Origin: Pseudomonadota bacterium
Lineage (GTDB): Bacteria; Pseudomonadota; Gammaproteobacteria; Arenicellales; Poriferihabitantaceae
Assembly: GCA_024226105.1 (NCBI GenBank)
Contig: JAAELZ010000807.1
Location: 1 to 7,174, forward strand
DNA: 7,174 nucleotides
Direction of reading: 5' to 3'
Within the stretch, counting starts at the first letter, position 1. Every line of letters begins with the position of its first letter. A program made the position numbers and the translations under genes. Below, one piece after another: positions 6,482 through 7,174 of this stretch. Under the pieces are notes generated by a model that was not told the origin of the DNA, made no database searches, and was given only the letters and a program-made list of their open reading frames with translations.

Positions 6482-6557
6482 AATTCGCTAATCTAATGAG
6501 GTGATGGTTCAGGTTGCTTTTTAGATGTATCAGTTCAGGGTAAAAATTGGTATAAAG

Positions 6558-6589
6558 TTTACAAGTGTAAATGAATGTTCATTGTAATG
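6558..6589. promoter_or_regulatory. Three overlapping short palindromes, candidate operator upstream of the triheme cytochrome
   Basis: Three inverted repeats run head to tail, each with a two-base centre. TTTACA-AG-TGTAAA (6558-6571) and AATGAA-TG-TTCATT (6570-6583) have perfect six-base arms. CATT-GT-AATG (6580-6589) has perfect four-base arms. The cluster is 77-108 bases upstream of the cytochrome start on the - strand, in an AT-rich stretch where a promoter is expected, and just downstream of the hemerythrin stop. Compact palindromes with two-base centres resemble TetR-family operators, but the cognate regulator is not in the window and no clear -35/-10 pair could be fixed. Confidence 0.45.
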
Positions 6590-6623
6590 CAGAAATGGCG
6601 GATTTGAGAAGTGAATCGCGCCT

Positions 6624-7174
6624 TCAACGAACGCCCTTACTCTTCAGAAATTCACTGTATTTCTGATCGATACCATTGATGTGATTGAGCAACCAGTCCT
6701 GTAAAAATTCCACGGTACGTTCCAGCGGCACCTGCCGCCCCTCATTGGCATGTTGGGCCATACTCTCTTCGACCTGGGTGATCATTTTGCGATGTAGGGC
6801 CCGGTGCGCCTCAAAATCAGGATAACCATGTTCTTCCATTAACGCTTCTTCACGACTAAAGTGCGTCCGCGTGTATTCGACCAGCGCATCAAATGCTTCC
6901 TGTTCAAATTCTATACCAGTACGATATAAAGCGGCTGTTTGAAACTGGTTAATCAGATTCAGTAATTTTCGATGATCCTTGTCAAGTGCTTCAATACCAA
7001 CGCTATATTCCTCTTTCCAGGTTAAAAACTTGCGTTTTTCGCGAAATTTTATGAATACCACCACACCAATGGTTGCCAGCACAAACAGCCAGGGTACGAA
7101 ATGGGTAAAGCCGAGCACGACAAAGGTTACTACAGCGCCGACCAGTAGCGCACCCATCAATAGTGTGGTTAATA
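6624..7174 (-). CDS. Membrane-anchored bacteriohemerythrin, 5' end probably outside the window
   Basis: Non-heme diiron protein that binds oxygen or possibly NO, here tethered to the inner membrane. Residues are numbered from the TTG at 7158-7160. Two hydrophobic segments (about 2-18 and 20-38) precede a basic FREKRK and the hemerythrin domain (about 46-173). All seven diiron ligands of the family are present: H63 (DKDH), H100 and E104 (HFSREE), H119 and H123 (HRALH), H160 and D165 (HINGID). The domain should therefore bind iron. The frame stays open to the window end, reading LTTLL before the Met at 7155-7157, and no Shine-Dalgarno precedes either candidate start. The true start and perhaps more membrane sequence therefore lie beyond 7174. 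The gene is followed on the same strand by the triheme cytochrome, suggesting joint function in oxygen or NO handling; no terminator is evident between them. The domain is very secure; the N terminus is unresolved. Confidence 0.93.
   Translation of the reverse strand, partial: LTTLLMGALLVGAVVTFVVLGFTHFVPWLFVLATIGVVVFIKFREKRKFLTWKEEYSVGIEALDKDHRKLLNLINQFQTAALYRTGIEFEQEAFDALVEYTRTHFSREEALMEEHGYPDFEAHRALHRKMITQVEESMAQHANEGRQVPLERTVEFLQDWLLNHINGIDQKYSEFLKSKGVR

Noticed and set aside
6549..6577. Specific -10 (TATACC, - strand) for the cytochrome promoter
   Set aside because: It matches only 4 of 6 positions and no -35 at 16-18 bases exceeds two matches, so it was not called separately.

Overview
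The window looks like chromosomal DNA of a gammaproteobacterium with respiratory or redox versatility. HtpG, the Crp/Fnr regulator, the SUMT and the YqjM/XenA-type ene-reductase all resemble gammaproteobacterial family members, and base composition is moderate throughout. This placement rests on remembered family patterns, not a search. Seven protein genes account for most of the sequence. I see no tRNA, rRNA, CRISPR array, transposase or phage gene.

Layout. (1) Positions 1-1848, +: htpG (Hsp90), missing about its first dozen codons at the window edge and closed by a clear intrinsic terminator. (2) 1981-2643, +: a Crp/Fnr-family regulator without the FNR iron-sulfur cysteines but with a recognition helix expected to read TTGAT-type half-sites. 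(3) 2792-3568, +: cobA, a stand-alone uroporphyrinogen-III C-methyltransferase. It is preceded by a near-perfect FNR-type box placed like a class II activator site. (4) 3569-3879: a gene-free stretch holding an imperfect palindromic repeat of the dispersed REP/MITE kind and a promoter. (5) 3880-4968, +: an Old Yellow Enzyme. (6) 5029-5523, +: a small secreted protein predicted to be an eight-stranded outer-membrane barrel. (7) Convergent to these, on the - strand: a membrane-anchored triheme c-type cytochrome (5627-6481) and, upstream of it, a membrane-anchored bacteriohemerythrin (6624 to the window edge). Between them lies a cluster of short palindromes.

Two groups of genes seem to belong together. 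The regulator and cobA form a plausible local circuit in which low oxygen or a nitrogen or sulfur redox signal raises flux from uroporphyrinogen III to precorrin-2, the branch point to siroheme, heme d1 and cobalamin. The same box-to-(-10) geometry appears, in weaker form, at the regulator's own promoter. The hemerythrin and triheme cytochrome pair suggests an oxygen- or NO-binding protein beside a multiheme electron carrier at the inner membrane; this rests only on adjacency and shared strand. The ene-reductase and barrel protein show no clear link to either group. Nothing here is certainly a new system. The best candidates for follow-up are the box-controlled cobA unit, the palindrome cluster and the hemerythrin-cytochrome pair.
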